In this document: piece by piece, positions 38,226 to 48,205 of the stretch
How the letters are laid out: the number at the start of each line of letters is the position of its first letter
How positions within the stretch are numbered: the stretch's first letter is position 1
Assembly (NCBI RefSeq): GCF_018390695.1
Contig: NZ_JAHBGF010000046.1
Location: 62,001 to 126,000, forward strand
Origin: Ancylobacter sonchi
Lineage (GTDB): Bacteria > Pseudomonadota > Alphaproteobacteria > Rhizobiales > Xanthobacteraceae
Length of the DNA stretch: 64,000 bases
Direction: 5' to 3'
Program-made: the position numbers and the translations under genes
The notes under the pieces: model-generated
Told to the model about the DNA's origin: nothing
Seen by the model: only the letters and a program-made list of their open reading frames with translations
Database searches by the model: none

Positions 38226-38238
38226 GGGCGCTTCGCCC

Positions 38239-39144
38239 ATGAAGGCGGTCCAGTTCGCGGAATATGGCGGCCCGGAGGTGCTTCGGGTCGTCGACCTCGA
38301 GCCGCCGCGCCCCGGTCCGGGCGAGGTGCGGATCGCCGTCCGCGCCACCGGCGTCAATCCGTCCGACTGGAAGCGCCGCGCCGGCCTCTACCGCGATGTC
38401 GACCCGGTGGCGTTTCCCTCCGGCGTCGGCGTCGAGGCGTCCGGCATCGTCGACGAGATCGGTCCCGGCGTGTCGAACGTCGCGGTCGGGGATGCCGTGT
38501 TCGGCATGGGCCGGGGCACCGTCGCCGAGCAGGCCGTCCTCACCAACTGGGTCCGCAAGCCGGACGCGATGTCCTTCGAGGTCGCCGGTGGCCTGTCGGT
38601 GATCGTCGAGACGGCGCTGCGCAGCCTCGGCGATCTCGGGGTGGAGCGCGGGCAGACGCTGCTGGTGAGCGGCGCGTCCGGCGGCATCGGCTCAGCGGTG
38701 GTGCAGATCGCTCGTTCGCGCGGCATCGTGGTGGTCGGTACTGCCGGCGAGCGCAATCAGGACTATCTGCGCGATCTCGGCGCGACCCCGACGACTTATG
38801 GGCCGGGCTTGAAGGAGCGGGTGCACGCCCTCGCTCCGCATGGCATCGACGCGGCGCTGGACGTCGCCGGATCGGGCATCCTTCCCGAGTTGATCGAGAT
38901 CGTCGGCGCGGCGTCCGGCGTCGTCTCCGTCGCGGATTTCTCGGCCTCCCGCTACGGCGCGCGGTTTTCCGCCGGGCCGCCGCGCGACCCGGACCGCGTG
39001 CTCGCCGAGGCGGTGCGGCTGTGGGTGGATGGTCATCTGCACCTGAATATCGACCGGCTGTTCCCGTTCGTGCGCACGGCGGAGGCTCATGAGGTCAGCG
39101 CCCGCGGCCATGTCGCCGGCAAGCTGGTGATCACCGTTCCCTGA
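38239..39144 (+). CDS. Zinc-free quinone oxidoreductase-like MDR dehydrogenase
   Basis: 301 residues, medium-chain dehydrogenase/reductase of the NADPH:quinone oxidoreductase group. It has MKAVQFAEYGGPEVLRVVDL, GVNPSDWKRRAG, GVEASGIVDEIGPGV and the nucleotide-binding LLVSGASGGIGSAVVQIA. The zinc-ligand cysteines of alcohol dehydrogenases are absent. Relatives reduce quinones or alpha,beta-unsaturated carbonyls. It lies 13 bases after hisS with GAGGGCG as ribosome site, so it is probably co-transcribed, although its function is unrelated to histidine. It sits between hisS and hisZ. Confidence 0.9.
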   Translation: MKAVQFAEYGGPEVLRVVDLEPPRPGPGEVRIAVRATGVNPSDWKRRAGLYRDVDPVAFPSGVGVEASGIVDEIGPGVSNVAVGDAVFGMGRGTVAEQAVLTNWVRKPDAMSFEVAGGLSVIVETALRSLGDLGVERGQTLLVSGASGGIGSAVVQIARSRGIVVVGTAGERNQDYLRDLGATPTTYGPGLKERVHALAPHGIDAALDVAGSGILPELIEIVGAASGVVSVADFSASRYGARFSAGPPRDPDRVLAEAVRLWVDGHLHLNIDRLFPFVRTAEAHEVSARGHVAGKLVITVP

Positions 39145-39809
39145 GCGCCGGCTCGGCCCGTCACCGCCCCACGAGAAAACGTATCCGTCCCCCCTCGCGG
39201 CCGGCAGCATCCTTCCCGCACCTCGCTCGATGAAGGGGCGCAACCGGAGCGACCGATCGCGCGGGCGGTGGGCGGTGGTCCTGCGCGCGGCATAACGCAC
39301 CGCGTGCCGGACGGCCCAAGCTCTGTGGTCTCGGCCGGCCGTTCCGCCGGTCACGCGGAGAAGCGTCCCTCGCGACGATGATCTTCGGGCGGGACGCGCC
39401 GCATAGCGGAGGATAGCAAGGCCCAATTCCTCCGGGGGCCGCAGGGAGCAAGCCACAAAACACCGCGCGCGGGACGCCGGGTTCGGGGGGCGGTTGGTTG
39501 ACCAAAGGCTTGCGCCACCTATCAAACCTGGGTGCAGGTGACCGCCTGAGCGATCCGGTCCGGCGTCCCGCGTGCCCTTCGGGCGCAAGGGAAAAGACTG
39601 TCCTGCGTGCCCTTAGGGTGCGGGGTGACGCGCCCGCCACACCTCCGGTCGCTCCCGGCACGGAGCCCTTGGCGTATCCGCCGCACCCTTCCGGCAACCA
39701 TGTCACGCACCGTGCATGGACCCGGCGGGCCCGCTTTGCTAGAAGCCGCGGACCCGATGCCGGCCGGGGAGCCTCCTTCCGGACCGGCGCGCACGTCAGA
39801 GACGAGACC
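39145..39809 (+). other. 665-base gap with no convincing gene
   Basis: No frame here shows coding character on either strand. The minus frame 39161-39826 is Arg/Pro-rich and resembles no protein. Two imperfect copies of a GCGTGCCCTT-GGG-GCG element occur around 39569-39640. I see no T-box, attenuator with a His-codon run, tRNA or clear promoter. It may be degraded sequence left by an insertion between hisS and hisZ. Confidence 0.5.
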
Positions 39810-40928
39810 ATGACCGCCGCCCCCACCCATGCCGACGAACTGCTCGCGCTCTATGACCGCGCCGGCTATGGGCGTGTCGACCCGCCGGTGCTGCAGCCGG
39901 CCGACGCCTTCCTCGACCTCTCCGGCGAGGCGATGCGCCGGACCATGTTCGTCACCGTCGCCGAGGATGGTAGCGAACTCTGCCTGCGCCCGGACATCAC
40001 CCTGCCGGTGTGCCGGCTCTATATCGCCGACGGCGCCTCGCAGCCGCGCGACTTCTCCTATCTCGGCCCGGTGTTCCGTTCGGATGCGGAGAATGGCGAG
40101 TTCCTGCAGGCCGGCGTCGAATCCTTCGGCCGGCCGGACCGCGAGGCGGCGGATGCCGAGTTGCTGGCGCTCGGCCTCGAGACCGCCGCGCTGTGGGGCG
40201 TCACCGAGCCGAATGTCCGCCTCGGCGATGCCGGCCTGTTCGCCGCGCTGCTCGACGCGCTCGACCTGCCGCCCGGCTGGCGGCGCCGGCTCGTGAAGGA
40301 CTTCGCCCGCTCCGGCGATCTCGGCGCCGATCTCGCCATGCTGCGCGAACGCCCCGCCGGCGGCGGCGTCGCCGCCCATGCCGGCGTGCTCAAGGCGCTG
40401 GCCGGCTCGGATAAGGCGGCCGCGCACGCTCTCGTCACCGACCTCATCTCGATCGCCGGCATCTCGACGGTCGCCGGCCGTTCGGTGTCGGAGATCGCCG
40501 AGCGCTTCCTCGAACAGGCCGCCTCCGGCGATGCCGAGGGTCTGCCGCCGGAGAAGGTGGCGGTGCTGGAACGCTATCTCGCCATTGCCGGCGAGCCGGA
40601 CGCCGCCGCCCGCGCGCTCAGGGCGCTGGCCACTGACGCCGGGCTCGACCTCGCCGCGCCGCTCGACGCCTTCGAGACCCGCACCAATTTCCTCGCCGCC
40701 CAAGGCGTCGAGGTCGAGCGGCTGCATTTCGCCGCCGCCTTCGGCCGCCCGCTCGACTATTACACCGGCATGGTGTTCGAACTGCACGAGAATGGCGGCG
40801 ACACCCCGCTGGTCGCCGGCGGCCGCTATGACGGGCTGCTGTCCCGGCTCGGCGCCCCGACGCCGGTGCCGGCGGTCGGCTTCGCCGTCTGGCTCGGCCG
40901 GCTCGATGCCCTGGAGGCCCGTTCATGA
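39810..40928 (+). CDS. hisZ: ATP phosphoribosyltransferase regulatory subunit
   Basis: 372 residues, HisRS-like without the anticodon domain. It retains class II features ([57 protein letters not shown]) but is the HisZ type that pairs with HisG. It carries the histidine-feedback function and activates the catalytic subunit. The frame is open from 39498, but ATG 39810 matches family length. Its stop overlaps the hisG start as ATGA (40925-40928), so the partners are translationally coupled in equal amounts. Confidence 0.94.
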   Translation: MTAAPTHADELLALYDRAGYGRVDPPVLQPADAFLDLSGEAMRRTMFVTVAEDGSELCLRPDITLPVCRLYIADGASQPRDFSYLGPVFRSDAENGEFLQAGVESFGRPDREAADAELLALGLETAALWGVTEPNVRLGDAGLFAALLDALDLPPGWRRRLVKDFARSGDLGADLAMLRERPAGGGVAAHAGVLKALAGSDKAAAHALVTDLISIAGISTVAGRSVSEIAERFLEQAASGDAEGLPPEKVAVLERYLAIAGEPDAAARALRALATDAGLDLAAPLDAFETRTNFLAAQGVEVERLHFAAAFGRPLDYYTGMVFELHENGGDTPLVAGGRYDGLLSRLGAPTPVPAVGFAVWLGRLDALEARS

Positions 40929-41911
40929 GCGCGTTGCAACATTCCTCGCTCATCGTCGCCGTCCCCTCCAAGGGCCGCCTGCAGGAGAACGCCTCGTCCT
41001 TCTTCGGCCGCGCCGGCATGACGCTCGCCCAGTCGCGCGGCGCCCGCGACTATCGTGGCACGCTCACCGGCGTCGAGGGGGTGGAAGTCGCCTTCCTCTC
41101 GGCTTCGGAGATCGCCGCGCAGCTCGCCGCCGGCGCGGTGCATCTCGGTGTCACCGGCGAGGATCTGGTGCGCGAGAACATCCCCGACGCCGATTCCAAG
41201 GTGCTGCTGGTCGAGGGACTCGGCTTCGGCCACGCCAATGTGGTGGTGGCGGTGCCGCAGGCCTGGATCGACGTGCGCACCATGCGCGACCTCGACGACG
41301 TGGCGACGCATTTCCATGCCTCGCGCGGCCGGCGCATGCGGGTGGCGACCAAGTATCTCAACCTTACCCGCGGCTTCTTCGCCCGCCACGGCATCGTCGA
41401 CTACCGCATCGTCGAGAGCCTGGGCGCCACCGAGGGCACCCCGGCGGCCGGCACGGCGGAGCTGATCGTCGACATCACCACCACCGGCGGCACGCTGGCG
41501 GCCAATGCGCTGAAGGTGATCGACGACGGCGTCATGCTGCGCTCGGAGGCCAATCTCGTCGCCTCGCTCAACGCGCCATGGACGGCGGGAGCCCGCGCGG
41601 CGGCCCGCGCGCTGTTCGACCGCATCACCGCCGCCAAGCGCGCCGCCACCATGCGCGAGGTCAAGACGCGCTTTTCCGCCTGCGACACCGCCATCGTCGC
41701 CGAGGCGGTGCAGCGCTTCCGGGCGGTGGCGCCGTTCGGTGCGCCGACCTCGTCGGGCATGGTGACGCTGCACTGCCCGCCGGACACGCTGCATGGCCTT
41801 GCGGTGTTCCTGCGCGAGAAGGGGGCGTCGAGCGTCTCGGTCGGCCCGCTCGACTATGTGTTCGCCGCCGAGAACCCGCTGTTCGAGAAGCTGGAGGCGC
41901 GGCTGGGTTAG
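40925..41911 (+). CDS. hisG: ATP phosphoribosyltransferase catalytic subunit
   Basis: 328 residues. It joins ATP and PRPP in the first step of histidine synthesis. Motifs include [33 protein letters not shown] and the PRPP loop [19 protein letters not shown]. The protein is longer than classic short HisG (about 215) yet is encoded with hisZ, as in Bradyrhizobium-like alphaproteobacteria. ATGA overlap couples it to hisZ. It ends 2 bases from the convergent cysG stop, leaving no room for a terminator. Confidence 0.94.
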   Translation: MSALQHSSLIVAVPSKGRLQENASSFFGRAGMTLAQSRGARDYRGTLTGVEGVEVAFLSASEIAAQLAAGAVHLGVTGEDLVRENIPDADSKVLLVEGLGFGHANVVVAVPQAWIDVRTMRDLDDVATHFHASRGRRMRVATKYLNLTRGFFARHGIVDYRIVESLGATEGTPAAGTAELIVDITTTGGTLAANALKVIDDGVMLRSEANLVASLNAPWTAGARAAARALFDRITAAKRAATMREVKTRFSACDTAIVAEAVQRFRAVAPFGAPTSSGMVTLHCPPDTLHGLAVFLREKGASSVSVGPLDYVFAAENPLFEKLEARLG

Positions 41912-41913
41912 CC

Positions 41914-43431
41914 TCAGCCCCGCGCCGCCCAGTCGGCGCCGAGTTCCGCCATCCGCGCGGCGGCGAAATCCTCCGCCTCGCCGATGGCGAAGCCGAACAG
42001 GATCAGGCACGGCCCCGGCGAGGCGTCGCCGAACTTATCCGCCAGTGCCGCCGCGAGCTTATCCTGCAGCGTCGAGACGGTCGCCGCCACCCGGAATTCC
42101 TCCGGACGGGTGGCGGAGAACACGGCGAGGGCGGGGGTGTGCGGATCGAGGCCGGCGGCCATCGCCTTGCCGGCGAGCTCGCCCCAGGTGCGCTGGGGCA
42201 TGTAGACTACCGTGGTCGCCGCCTTGTCGGCGAGCGCCGTCCAGTCGAGGTCAACAGGCAGCTTGCCATCGCGGGCATGGGCAGTGATGAATTGCAGCCG
42301 GCGCGCATGGTCGCGATGGGTCAGCGACACCGCCACCCGGCTGGCGGCGCCCTGCGCGGCGGAGATGCCCGGCACCACCTCGATCGGCAGGCCGGCGGCG
42401 CGGGCGGCGGAGATCTCCTCGCCGGCACGGCCGAACACCATCGGGTCGCCGCCCTTCAGCCGGACCACACGCTTGCCCTGCTTCGCCAGCGACACCATTA
42501 GCGCGTTGATGTCGTCCTGCTTGCAGGAGGGGCGGTAGCCGGATTTGCCGACCAGCGTCTTCTTCGCCTCGCGCCGGGCGACGTCGAGCACCGCCGGCGC
42601 GACGAGATCGTCATAGAGCACCACGTCGGCGGCCTGCAGCACCCGCACCGCCTTCAGTGTCAGCAGCTCCGGATCGCCCGGCCCGGCGCCCACCAGCGCG
42701 ATGGAGCCGCGTCCCTCCTCGTCGCGCTCGGCGCGCGAGCGGGCCAGCAGCACGTCGCGCAGCGCATCGTCCGGGGCGTCGTTGGGGGTTTCCAGCGCGT
42801 GGCGGGTGAAGCGTTCCCAGAAGCGCCGTCGCCCGTGATGGCCGAGCCCGAGCGCGGTAACGAAGGGCCGCCAGACCCGCGCCGCCTCGGCCCAGTGGCG
42901 GAAGCCCTGCGGGATCACCGATTCGATCTTAGCCCGTACCGCCTGGCCGAACACTGGGGCGGCACCGTCGGTGGAGATGCCGACCACCAGCGGCGAGCGA
43001 TTGACGATGGCGCCGAAGGCGAAATCGCAGAAGGCCGGCTTGTCGACCACGTTCACCGGCACGCCGGCGGCCCGTGCCGCCTGCGCGAAGCGCTCGCCCT
43101 CGCTGTCGTCCTCGATGGCGCCGATGGCGAGGGCGGCGCCGGCGAGGTCCGCCGGGGCCCAGTCGCGCGGGTGCAGCGCGATGCGCCCGCCGGCCTCGTC
43201 GGCGAAGGCGGCGAGGGCGGGGGAGGTGTCAGCGGCGTAGATGTCGAGCCGCGCCCCGGTGGCGGCGATCAGCTCGGCCTTCCAGGCGGCGGCATCGGAG
43301 CCGCCGGCCAGCACCACCCGCCGGCCTTCCAGCGCGAAGAACACCGGCAGCCGGGCGAGCGGCGCCATGCGCCCGCCGCTCTGCTCGGAGGGGCGGCGCG
43401 GGGAGGGAGAATCGCCCGTGGGGTCGGCCAT
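41914..43431 (-). CDS. cysG: Siroheme synthase (trifunctional CysG)
   Basis: 505 residues from ATG 43431. The N-terminal dehydrogenase/ferrochelatase half starts at LPVFFALEGRRVVLAGGSDAA and includes VDKPAFCDFAFGAIVNRSPL and GISTDGAAPVFGQAVRAKIE. The C-terminal uroporphyrinogen-III methyltransferase half has GAGPGDPELLTLKAVRVLQ, LKGGDPMVFGRAGEE and PGISAAQGAASR. It turns uroporphyrinogen III into siroheme for sulfite and nitrite reductases. The frame continues to ATG 43485, but TATAAT overlaps that codon, so translation must start downstream. No cysI or cysH neighbour is present. Confidence 0.93.
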   Translation of the reverse strand: MADPTGDSPSPRRPSEQSGGRMAPLARLPVFFALEGRRVVLAGGSDAAAWKAELIAATGARLDIYAADTSPALAAFADEAGGRIALHPRDWAPADLAGAALAIGAIEDDSEGERFAQAARAAGVPVNVVDKPAFCDFAFGAIVNRSPLVVGISTDGAAPVFGQAVRAKIESVIPQGFRHWAEAARVWRPFVTALGLGHHGRRRFWERFTRHALETPNDAPDDALRDVLLARSRAERDEEGRGSIALVGAGPGDPELLTLKAVRVLQAADVVLYDDLVAPAVLDVARREAKKTLVGKSGYRPSCKQDDINALMVSLAKQGKRVVRLKGGDPMVFGRAGEEISAARAAGLPIEVVPGISAAQGAASRVAVSLTHRDHARRLQFITAHARDGKLPVDLDWTALADKAATTVVYMPQRTWGELAGKAMAAGLDPHTPALAVFSATRPEEFRVAATVSTLQDKLAAALADKFGDASPGPCLILFGFAIGEAEDFAAARMAELGADWAARG

Positions 43432-43483
43432 AAGGTGTCTCGTATCGGCGTCGGGGCGCAGCGTGGCTGCGCGGTAAACCGCC

Positions 43484-43511
43484 ATTATACCACGGCCGCG
43501 CCGGCGGTGAA
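43484..43511 (-). promoter_or_regulatory. Predicted cysG promoter
   Basis: On the minus strand TTCACC (43506-43511), a 16-base spacer and a perfect TATAAT (43484-43489) are visible. Transcription would start near 43477, giving a leader of about 45 bases to ATG 43431. It rules out the longer reading frame start at 43485. Confidence 0.6.
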
Positions 43512-43539
43512 CGCCGGGCGCGACGCGGATGGACGGCGT

Positions 43540-44037
43540 TCAGTGGTTCTTTTCGGACAGCTTGTCAGTCCAGGCCAGCACCACGCCGGAGACCACGAAC
43601 ACCACATGGATGATGACCAGCCAGGTCAGCTGCTTCTCGTCGACGCCCCGGTCGAGGTTCATGAACGCCTTTAGCAGCGCGATGGCGGAAATAGCGACGA
43701 TGGAAGCGAGCAGCTTCTGCTTCAGCCCGGCGAAGTCGACCTTGGTCATCCATTCCGGCCAGTCGGCATGGCCCTCGGCGTCAATCTTGGAGACGAAGTT
43801 CTCGTAGCCGGAGAAGATGACGATGATCACCAGGCTGCCGGTGAAGGTGAGGTCGATCAGGGCGAGGATGCCGAGGATGGTGTCGTTCTCGTCGAAGCCA
43901 TTGGCGTGGCTGACGAAGTGCCACAGCTCGATACCGAACTTGTACAGCAGCACCGCCAGCGCGATGACGAGGCCGATATAGAACGGCGCCATGATCCAGC
44001 GGCTGACGAAGATGAAGCGTTCGATCAGTTTTTCCAT
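43540..44037 (-). CDS. YqhA/UPF0114 family membrane protein
   Basis: 165 residues with four membrane segments. It begins MEKLIERFIFVSRWIMAPFY, the family signature, and continues with LALIDLTFTGSLVIIVIFSG and a C-terminal helix LTWLVIIHVVFVVSGVVLAW. The UPF0114 (TIGR00645) family has no established function, and an ion or small-molecule channel role is speculation. ATG 44037 is fixed by the signature. The in-frame extension upstream to 44169 has no family support. Confidence 0.9.
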   Translation of the reverse strand: MEKLIERFIFVSRWIMAPFYIGLVIALAVLLYKFGIELWHFVSHANGFDENDTILGILALIDLTFTGSLVIIVIFSGYENFVSKIDAEGHADWPEWMTKVDFAGLKQKLLASIVAISAIALLKAFMNLDRGVDEKQLTWLVIIHVVFVVSGVVLAWTDKLSEKNH

Positions 44038-44237
44038 GTTCGGCTCGTTCTCCGTCTGGCCGTGCCCGGCGCCGCTCGCCGGCGCCGCCTTTTCGCAGAT
44101 GCGAAGAGGGGTGGCATGACGCGGCGGGAGGTTCAAGGGGGCAGCGGCGGATCGGGGACGGTGTCGCACCTTGCGGCAGGCGCAAGCACCCGCGCCGGCA
44201 GGCGCCCGGGTCGTGAGCAGGACGGCCGAAACGACAA

Positions 44238-44259
44238 CGGCCGGGAGAGGTCCCGGCCG
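44238..44259 (-). terminator. Terminator of msrA
   Basis: CGGCCGGGA (44238-44246) and TCCCGGCCG (44251-44259) form a perfect 9-base-pair stem with a 4-base loop. Read on the minus strand it is followed by TTGTCGTTT. It lies 30 bases after the msrA stop. Confidence 0.7.
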
Positions 44260-44288
44260 CCGCCTTCATTCACAGAAAAGGAGTGATC

Positions 44289-44942
44289 TCAGGCGTTGAC
44301 GCCGCTGCCGATCGGGCAGGAGACGCCGGTGCCGCCAAGACCGCAATAGCCGCTCGGGTTCTTGGCGAGGTATTGCTGGTGGTAGGTTTCGGCGAAGTAG
44401 AATTCCGGCGCCGATACGATCTCGGTGGTGATGGGATCGTAGCCCTTCGCCTTCAGCGCCGCGTCGTAGGCGGTCCGGCTCGCCACCGCCGCCTGCTGCT
44501 GCTCGGGCGACAGCGTGTAGATGCCGGAGCGGTACTGCGTGCCGATGTCGTTGCCCTGCCGCATGCCCTGGGTGGGGTTGTGCGATTCCCAGAACAGCTT
44601 GAGCAGTTCCTCGTAGCTCACCACCTTGGGATCGAAGACCACCAGCACCGCCTCGGTGTGGCCGGTGCGGCCCGAGCAGACCTCGTCATAGGTGGGATTG
44701 AGCGTCGGCCCGTTGATGTAGCCGACCGCGCTCACCCACACGCCCGGCGTCTGCCAGAACTTGCGCTCGGCGCCCCAGAAGCAGCCCAGAGCGAAGATGG
44801 CGGTCTCCAGCCCCTCCGGATAGGGCCCCTTGAGCGCATGGCCGTTGACGAAATGCGTCGCCGCGGTCGGCAACGGATTCGCCCGTCCCGGCAGCGCCTC
44901 GGACGGGGTGGGCAGTTCCAGCGATTTCTTGAAGAAGAACAT
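44289..44942 (-). CDS. msrA: Peptide-methionine (S)-S-oxide reductase
   Basis: 217 residues. It reduces methionine-S-sulfoxide in oxidised proteins using thioredoxin. The catalytic Cys54 sits in [44 protein letters not shown] and [19 protein letters not shown] follow as in the family. Resolving cysteines lie near the end ([14 protein letters not shown]). No MsrB domain is fused. ATG 44942 has AGGGA 8 bases upstream. It starts with [11 protein letters not shown], typical of rhizobial MsrA. Confidence 0.96.
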   Translation of the reverse strand: MFFFKKSLELPTPSEALPGRANPLPTAATHFVNGHALKGPYPEGLETAIFALGCFWGAERKFWQTPGVWVSAVGYINGPTLNPTYDEVCSGRTGHTEAVLVVFDPKVVSYEELLKLFWESHNPTQGMRQGNDIGTQYRSGIYTLSPEQQQAAVASRTAYDAALKAKGYDPITTEIVSAPEFYFAETYHQQYLAKNPSGYCGLGGTGVSCPIGSGVNA

Positions 44943-45006
44943 GTTGTCGTCCCTCGCTTTTCCGCCGGCCAATATGGGGATTGGCCGGTGCGATTGCGAG
45001 GGGGCT

Positions 45007-45294
45007 TCAGGCGCGCTTGCGTCCGAGTACGATCAGCACAAGGCCGATCACCACCAGCACCGCCGCCAGCGGCGCCTGCATCAGTGGCGTCGCCAGGCTC
45101 TCCCAGCCGGCGGCCGGCAGTTCTGCGTCGAGCGCCCGCCCCAGCCCCGTAGCGCTCACCGCAGCCCAGGCGTCGCCGAGCGGCGTGTACAGCACGCGCG
45201 AGGAGGCGATGGAGCGGGTGCCGTCCAGCACCAGCGCCACGAAGCCGCCGGCGAGCAGCCACAGGCCGAGGAAGCGCAGCAGGAAGCGGATCAT
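45007..45294 (-). CDS. Small two-helix membrane protein
   Basis: 95 residues: an N-terminal helix (about 1-22, [20 protein letters not shown]), a soluble middle part with [20 protein letters not shown], and a C-terminal helix ending [17 protein letters not shown]. Similar small proteins in Hyphomicrobiales are sometimes labelled PetM-like, without functional proof. AAGGA lies 8 bases before ATG 45294. It is divergent from ccoN, with the FNR/FixK box between them. Confidence 0.75.
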   Translation of the reverse strand: MIRFLLRFLGLWLLAGGFVALVLDGTRSIASSRVLYTPLGDAWAAVSATGLGRALDAELPAAGWESLATPLMQAPLAAVLVVIGLVLIVLGRKRA

Positions 45295-45460
45295 GCTCAG
45301 TCCTTTTCCACCTCGTGCCGGCGGAAGGAGCCCGTCCGGGAACGGGTCCCGCGCCTCCCGCCCGCCCGGCAAGACGTGGCCTGTCTAAGCGCCGGGTGGC
45401 GGCGACGCAATACCGCGTCATTCCGCCGCCCGGCGCACGGGTCCGTGATGTTCCTTAGAG

Positions 45461-45474
45461 TTGATGTGAATCAA
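45461..45474 (+). promoter_or_regulatory. FNR/FixK box upstream of ccoN
   Basis: TTGATGTGAATCAA is a perfect TTGAT-N4-ATCAA site centred at 45467.5. A possible -10 GATGGT (45497-45502) would place transcription start near 45509, putting the box at -41.5, the class II activation position. This predicts induction of the cbb3 operon at low oxygen. Confidence 0.85.
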
Positions 45475-45559
45475 GGCTGCCTCGCGCCTCCGCCCCGATG
45501 GTCCGGCCGGACTGTGGAAGACGCCTGCGCCGCTTCGGCGCCGGGCGGTGGAGGGTTTC

Positions 45560-47260
45560 ATGCCACAAGCGGCAATGGGCGCGGCGCCGGATCCCGTCGG
45601 GGTGCCCCGGCAAATTCAGAAGAGCCTCACCTTCGGCGAGGGTGGGCTGGCGGCGACCTTCGTGCTGCTGGCGCTTTCCTCGCTCACGGTGGCCTCGGGA
45701 GCGGAAACGGCGGCTTATGCTTTTCATGCCTATCTGACCGCACTGGCCAGCATCGCCGCCGTCTTCGTGATCATCAACCATCATGTCGAGCGGCCGGCGG
45801 CGCTGCCGGCGCGCGAGATCGACGGCCGGCCCAACTACAATTTCGGCCCGGTGAAGTTCGCCACCGTGGCGGCGGTGTTCTGGGGCATCGCCGGCTTCCT
45901 GGTGGGCGTCATCATCGCCTTCCAGCTCGCCTTTCCGGCGCTGAATTTCGACCTTCCCTGGACCGCTTTCGGCCGGCTGCGGCCGCTGCACACCTCGGCG
46001 GTGATCTTTGCCTTCGGCGGCAATGTGCTGATCGGCACCTCGTTCTACGTGGTGCAGCGCACCTGCCATGCCCGGCTGGTCGGCTATCTCGCGCCGTGGT
46101 TCGTGGTGCTGGGCTACAATTTCTTCATCGTGGTGGCCGGCACGGGTTACCTGCTCGGCATCACCCAGGGCAAGGAATACGCTGAGCCGGAATGGTATGC
46201 CGACCTGTGGCTGACCGTGGTGTGGGTGACCTACCTCATGGTCTTCCTCGGCACCATCTGGCGCCGGCGCGAGCCGCACATCTATGTGGCGAACTGGTTC
46301 TACCTCGCCTTCATCGTCACCATCGCCGTGCTGCATCTCGGCAACAACGCCGCCGTGCCGGTGTCGATCTATTCGCCGAAGTCCTACATCGTCTGGTCGG
46401 GCGTGCAGGACGCGATGGTGCAGTGGTGGTACGGCCACAACGCGGTGGGCTTCTTCCTCACCGCCGGCTTCCTCGCCATCATGTACTACTTCATCCCCAA
46501 GCGGGCGGAGCGGCCGGTCTATTCCTACCGGCTGTCGATCGTGCATTTCTGGGCGCTGATCTTCATCTACATCTGGGCCGGCCCGCATCACCTGCACTAC
46601 ACCGCGCTGCCGGACTGGGCGCAGACGCTGGGCATGACCTTCTCGATCATCCTGTGGATGCCGAGCTGGGGCGGCATGATCAACGGCCTGATGACGCTGT
46701 CCGGCGCCTGGGACAAGCTGCGAACCGACCCGGTGCTGCGCATGCTGGTCGTCTCGGTGGCCTTCTACGGCATGTCGACCTTCGAGGGGCCGATGATGTC
46801 GGTGAAGTCGGTCAACTCGCTCAGCCACTACACCGACTGGACCATCGGCCACGTGCATTCCGGTGCGCTGGGCTGGGTCGCCTACATCTCCTTCGGCGCC
46901 ATCTACTGCCTGGTGCCGTGGCTGTGGAACCGCCGCCAGCTCTATTCGCTGAAGCTGGTCAACTGGCACTTCTGGATCTCGACGCTCGGCATCGTCTTCT
47001 ACATCTCGGCGATGTGGGTGGCGGGCATCCTGCAGGGCCTGATGTGGCGCGCCTACACCTCGCTCGGCTTCCTCGAATATTCCTTCATCGAGACCGTCGA
47101 GGCGATGCACCCCTTCTATGTGATCCGGGCGATCGGCGGCGTGCTGTTCCTGGTCGGCGCCCTGATCATGGCCTTCAACCTATGGATGACCGTGCGCTCG
47201 CCGGACGTCGAGGCCGCGGTCTCCCCCGCCCAGAATCCAGCCCTGCTGCCGGCCGAGTGA
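45560..47260 (+). CDS. ccoN: cbb3-type cytochrome c oxidase subunit I
   Basis: 566 residues, the catalytic heme-copper subunit with about twelve membrane helices. Conserved histidine-bearing segments include [49 protein letters not shown] and [19 protein letters not shown], which hold the low-spin heme b, high-spin heme b3 and CuB. It reduces oxygen with high affinity. ATG 45560 follows GGAGGG and is preferred over the in-frame GTG 45548. It is the first gene of ccoNOQP. Confidence 0.97.
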   Translation: MPQAAMGAAPDPVGVPRQIQKSLTFGEGGLAATFVLLALSSLTVASGAETAAYAFHAYLTALASIAAVFVIINHHVERPAALPAREIDGRPNYNFGPVKFATVAAVFWGIAGFLVGVIIAFQLAFPALNFDLPWTAFGRLRPLHTSAVIFAFGGNVLIGTSFYVVQRTCHARLVGYLAPWFVVLGYNFFIVVAGTGYLLGITQGKEYAEPEWYADLWLTVVWVTYLMVFLGTIWRRREPHIYVANWFYLAFIVTIAVLHLGNNAAVPVSIYSPKSYIVWSGVQDAMVQWWYGHNAVGFFLTAGFLAIMYYFIPKRAERPVYSYRLSIVHFWALIFIYIWAGPHHLHYTALPDWAQTLGMTFSIILWMPSWGGMINGLMTLSGAWDKLRTDPVLRMLVVSVAFYGMSTFEGPMMSVKSVNSLSHYTDWTIGHVHSGALGWVAYISFGAIYCLVPWLWNRRQLYSLKLVNWHFWISTLGIVFYISAMWVAGILQGLMWRAYTSLGFLEYSFIETVEAMHPFYVIRAIGGVLFLVGALIMAFNLWMTVRSPDVEAAVSPAQNPALLPAE

Positions 47261-47272
47261 GGAGCGCGCATC

Positions 47273-48037
47273 ATGACAACCGCAACCACGCCCGCCCCCC
47301 GCAAGTCGCTCTGGCAGAAGCATGCCTTCTTCGAGAAGAATTCGATCTGGCTGGTCATCGGCATCTTGCTGGTGATCTCGGTCGGCGGCCTCGTCGAGAT
47401 CGTGCCGCTGTTCTACCTGAAGAGCACCATCGAGAAGGTGGCCGGCGTGCGTCCCTGGACGCCGCTGGAACTGGCCGGGCGCAACATCTATGTCCGCGAG
47501 GGCTGCTACAACTGCCACTCGCAGATGATCCGCCCGCTGCGCGACGAGGTGGAGCGCTACGGCCACTACTCGCTGGCGGCCGAGAGCATGTATGACCGCC
47601 CGTTCCAGTGGGGCTCCAAGCGCACCGGGCCGGACCTCGCCCGCGTCGGCGGCAAGTATTCCGACGAGTGGCAGCGCCAGCACCTCGCCGATCCGCGCTC
47701 GGTGGTGCCCGGCTCGATCATGCCCGGCTATCCGTTCCTGGCGCAGGACCGGCTGGAAGCCGCCGACATCGGCCAGGACATGAAGGTCAACGCCCTCTAT
47801 GGCGTGCCCTACACCGAGGAGATGATCGCCGCGGCGCAGGCCGACCTGCGCACCCAGGCGACCACCGACGCCGCGGACGCCGACGCCCTTCAGGCCCGCT
47901 ATCCCGGCGCGCAGATCCGCGACTTCGACGGCAACCCCGCCTTCGTCTCCGAGGCCGACGCGCTGATCGCCTATCTGCAGGCGCTCGGCACCATGGTCGA
48001 CTTCCGGCTGTACGACGACAAGGCCAACATCAGGTGA
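47273..48037 (+). CDS. ccoO: cbb3-type cytochrome c oxidase subunit II (monoheme)
   Basis: 254 residues. One N-terminal membrane anchor (about 24-46) precedes a periplasmic cytochrome c domain with the heme site [18 protein letters not shown]. The axial methionine is in the [11 protein letters not shown] region. It passes electrons from CcoP to CcoN. It starts 12 bases after ccoN and is stable only as part of the complex. Confidence 0.97.
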   Translation: MTTATTPAPRKSLWQKHAFFEKNSIWLVIGILLVISVGGLVEIVPLFYLKSTIEKVAGVRPWTPLELAGRNIYVREGCYNCHSQMIRPLRDEVERYGHYSLAAESMYDRPFQWGSKRTGPDLARVGGKYSDEWQRQHLADPRSVVPGSIMPGYPFLAQDRLEAADIGQDMKVNALYGVPYTEEMIAAAQADLRTQATTDAADADALQARYPGAQIRDFDGNPAFVSEADALIAYLQALGTMVDFRLYDDKANIR

Positions 48038-48047
48038 GGCCCCGCAC

Positions 48048-48203
48048 ATGAACGAGACCTATAGCGCGCTCGCCGCCTTCGCCCAGACCTGGGGTCTTCT
48101 GTACTTCGTCGCGTTGTTCGCCTGCGTGCTCGCCTATGCGCTGTCGCCCCGGCGCCGGCAGGAGTTCGACGCGGCCGCCCGCCTGCCTCTCAGCGAGGAC
48201 TGA
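48048..48203 (+). CDS. ccoQ: cbb3-type oxidase small subunit CcoQ
   Basis: 51 residues, not long enough for most gene finders. It starts MNETYSALAAFAQTWGLLYF, has one membrane helix (about 16-32) and a basic/acidic tail, SPRRRQEF to LPLSED. CcoQ stabilises CcoP in the oxidase. It lies 10 bases after ccoO and 2 bases before ccoP, exactly where ccoQ is expected. Confidence 0.93.
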   Translation: MNETYSALAAFAQTWGLLYFVALFACVLAYALSPRRRQEFDAAARLPLSED

Positions 48204-48205
48204 TC

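Noticed and set aside
39560-39645. A his-operon attenuator or T-box before hisZ
   Set aside because: No run of His codons, no antiterminator pair and no T-box signature were found. The repeated GCGTGCCCTT elements are imperfect.
39161-39826. A 221-codon minus-strand frame in the hisZ upstream gap
   Set aside because: It is Arg/Pro-rich with no motif, weak start context and no conserved-looking segments.
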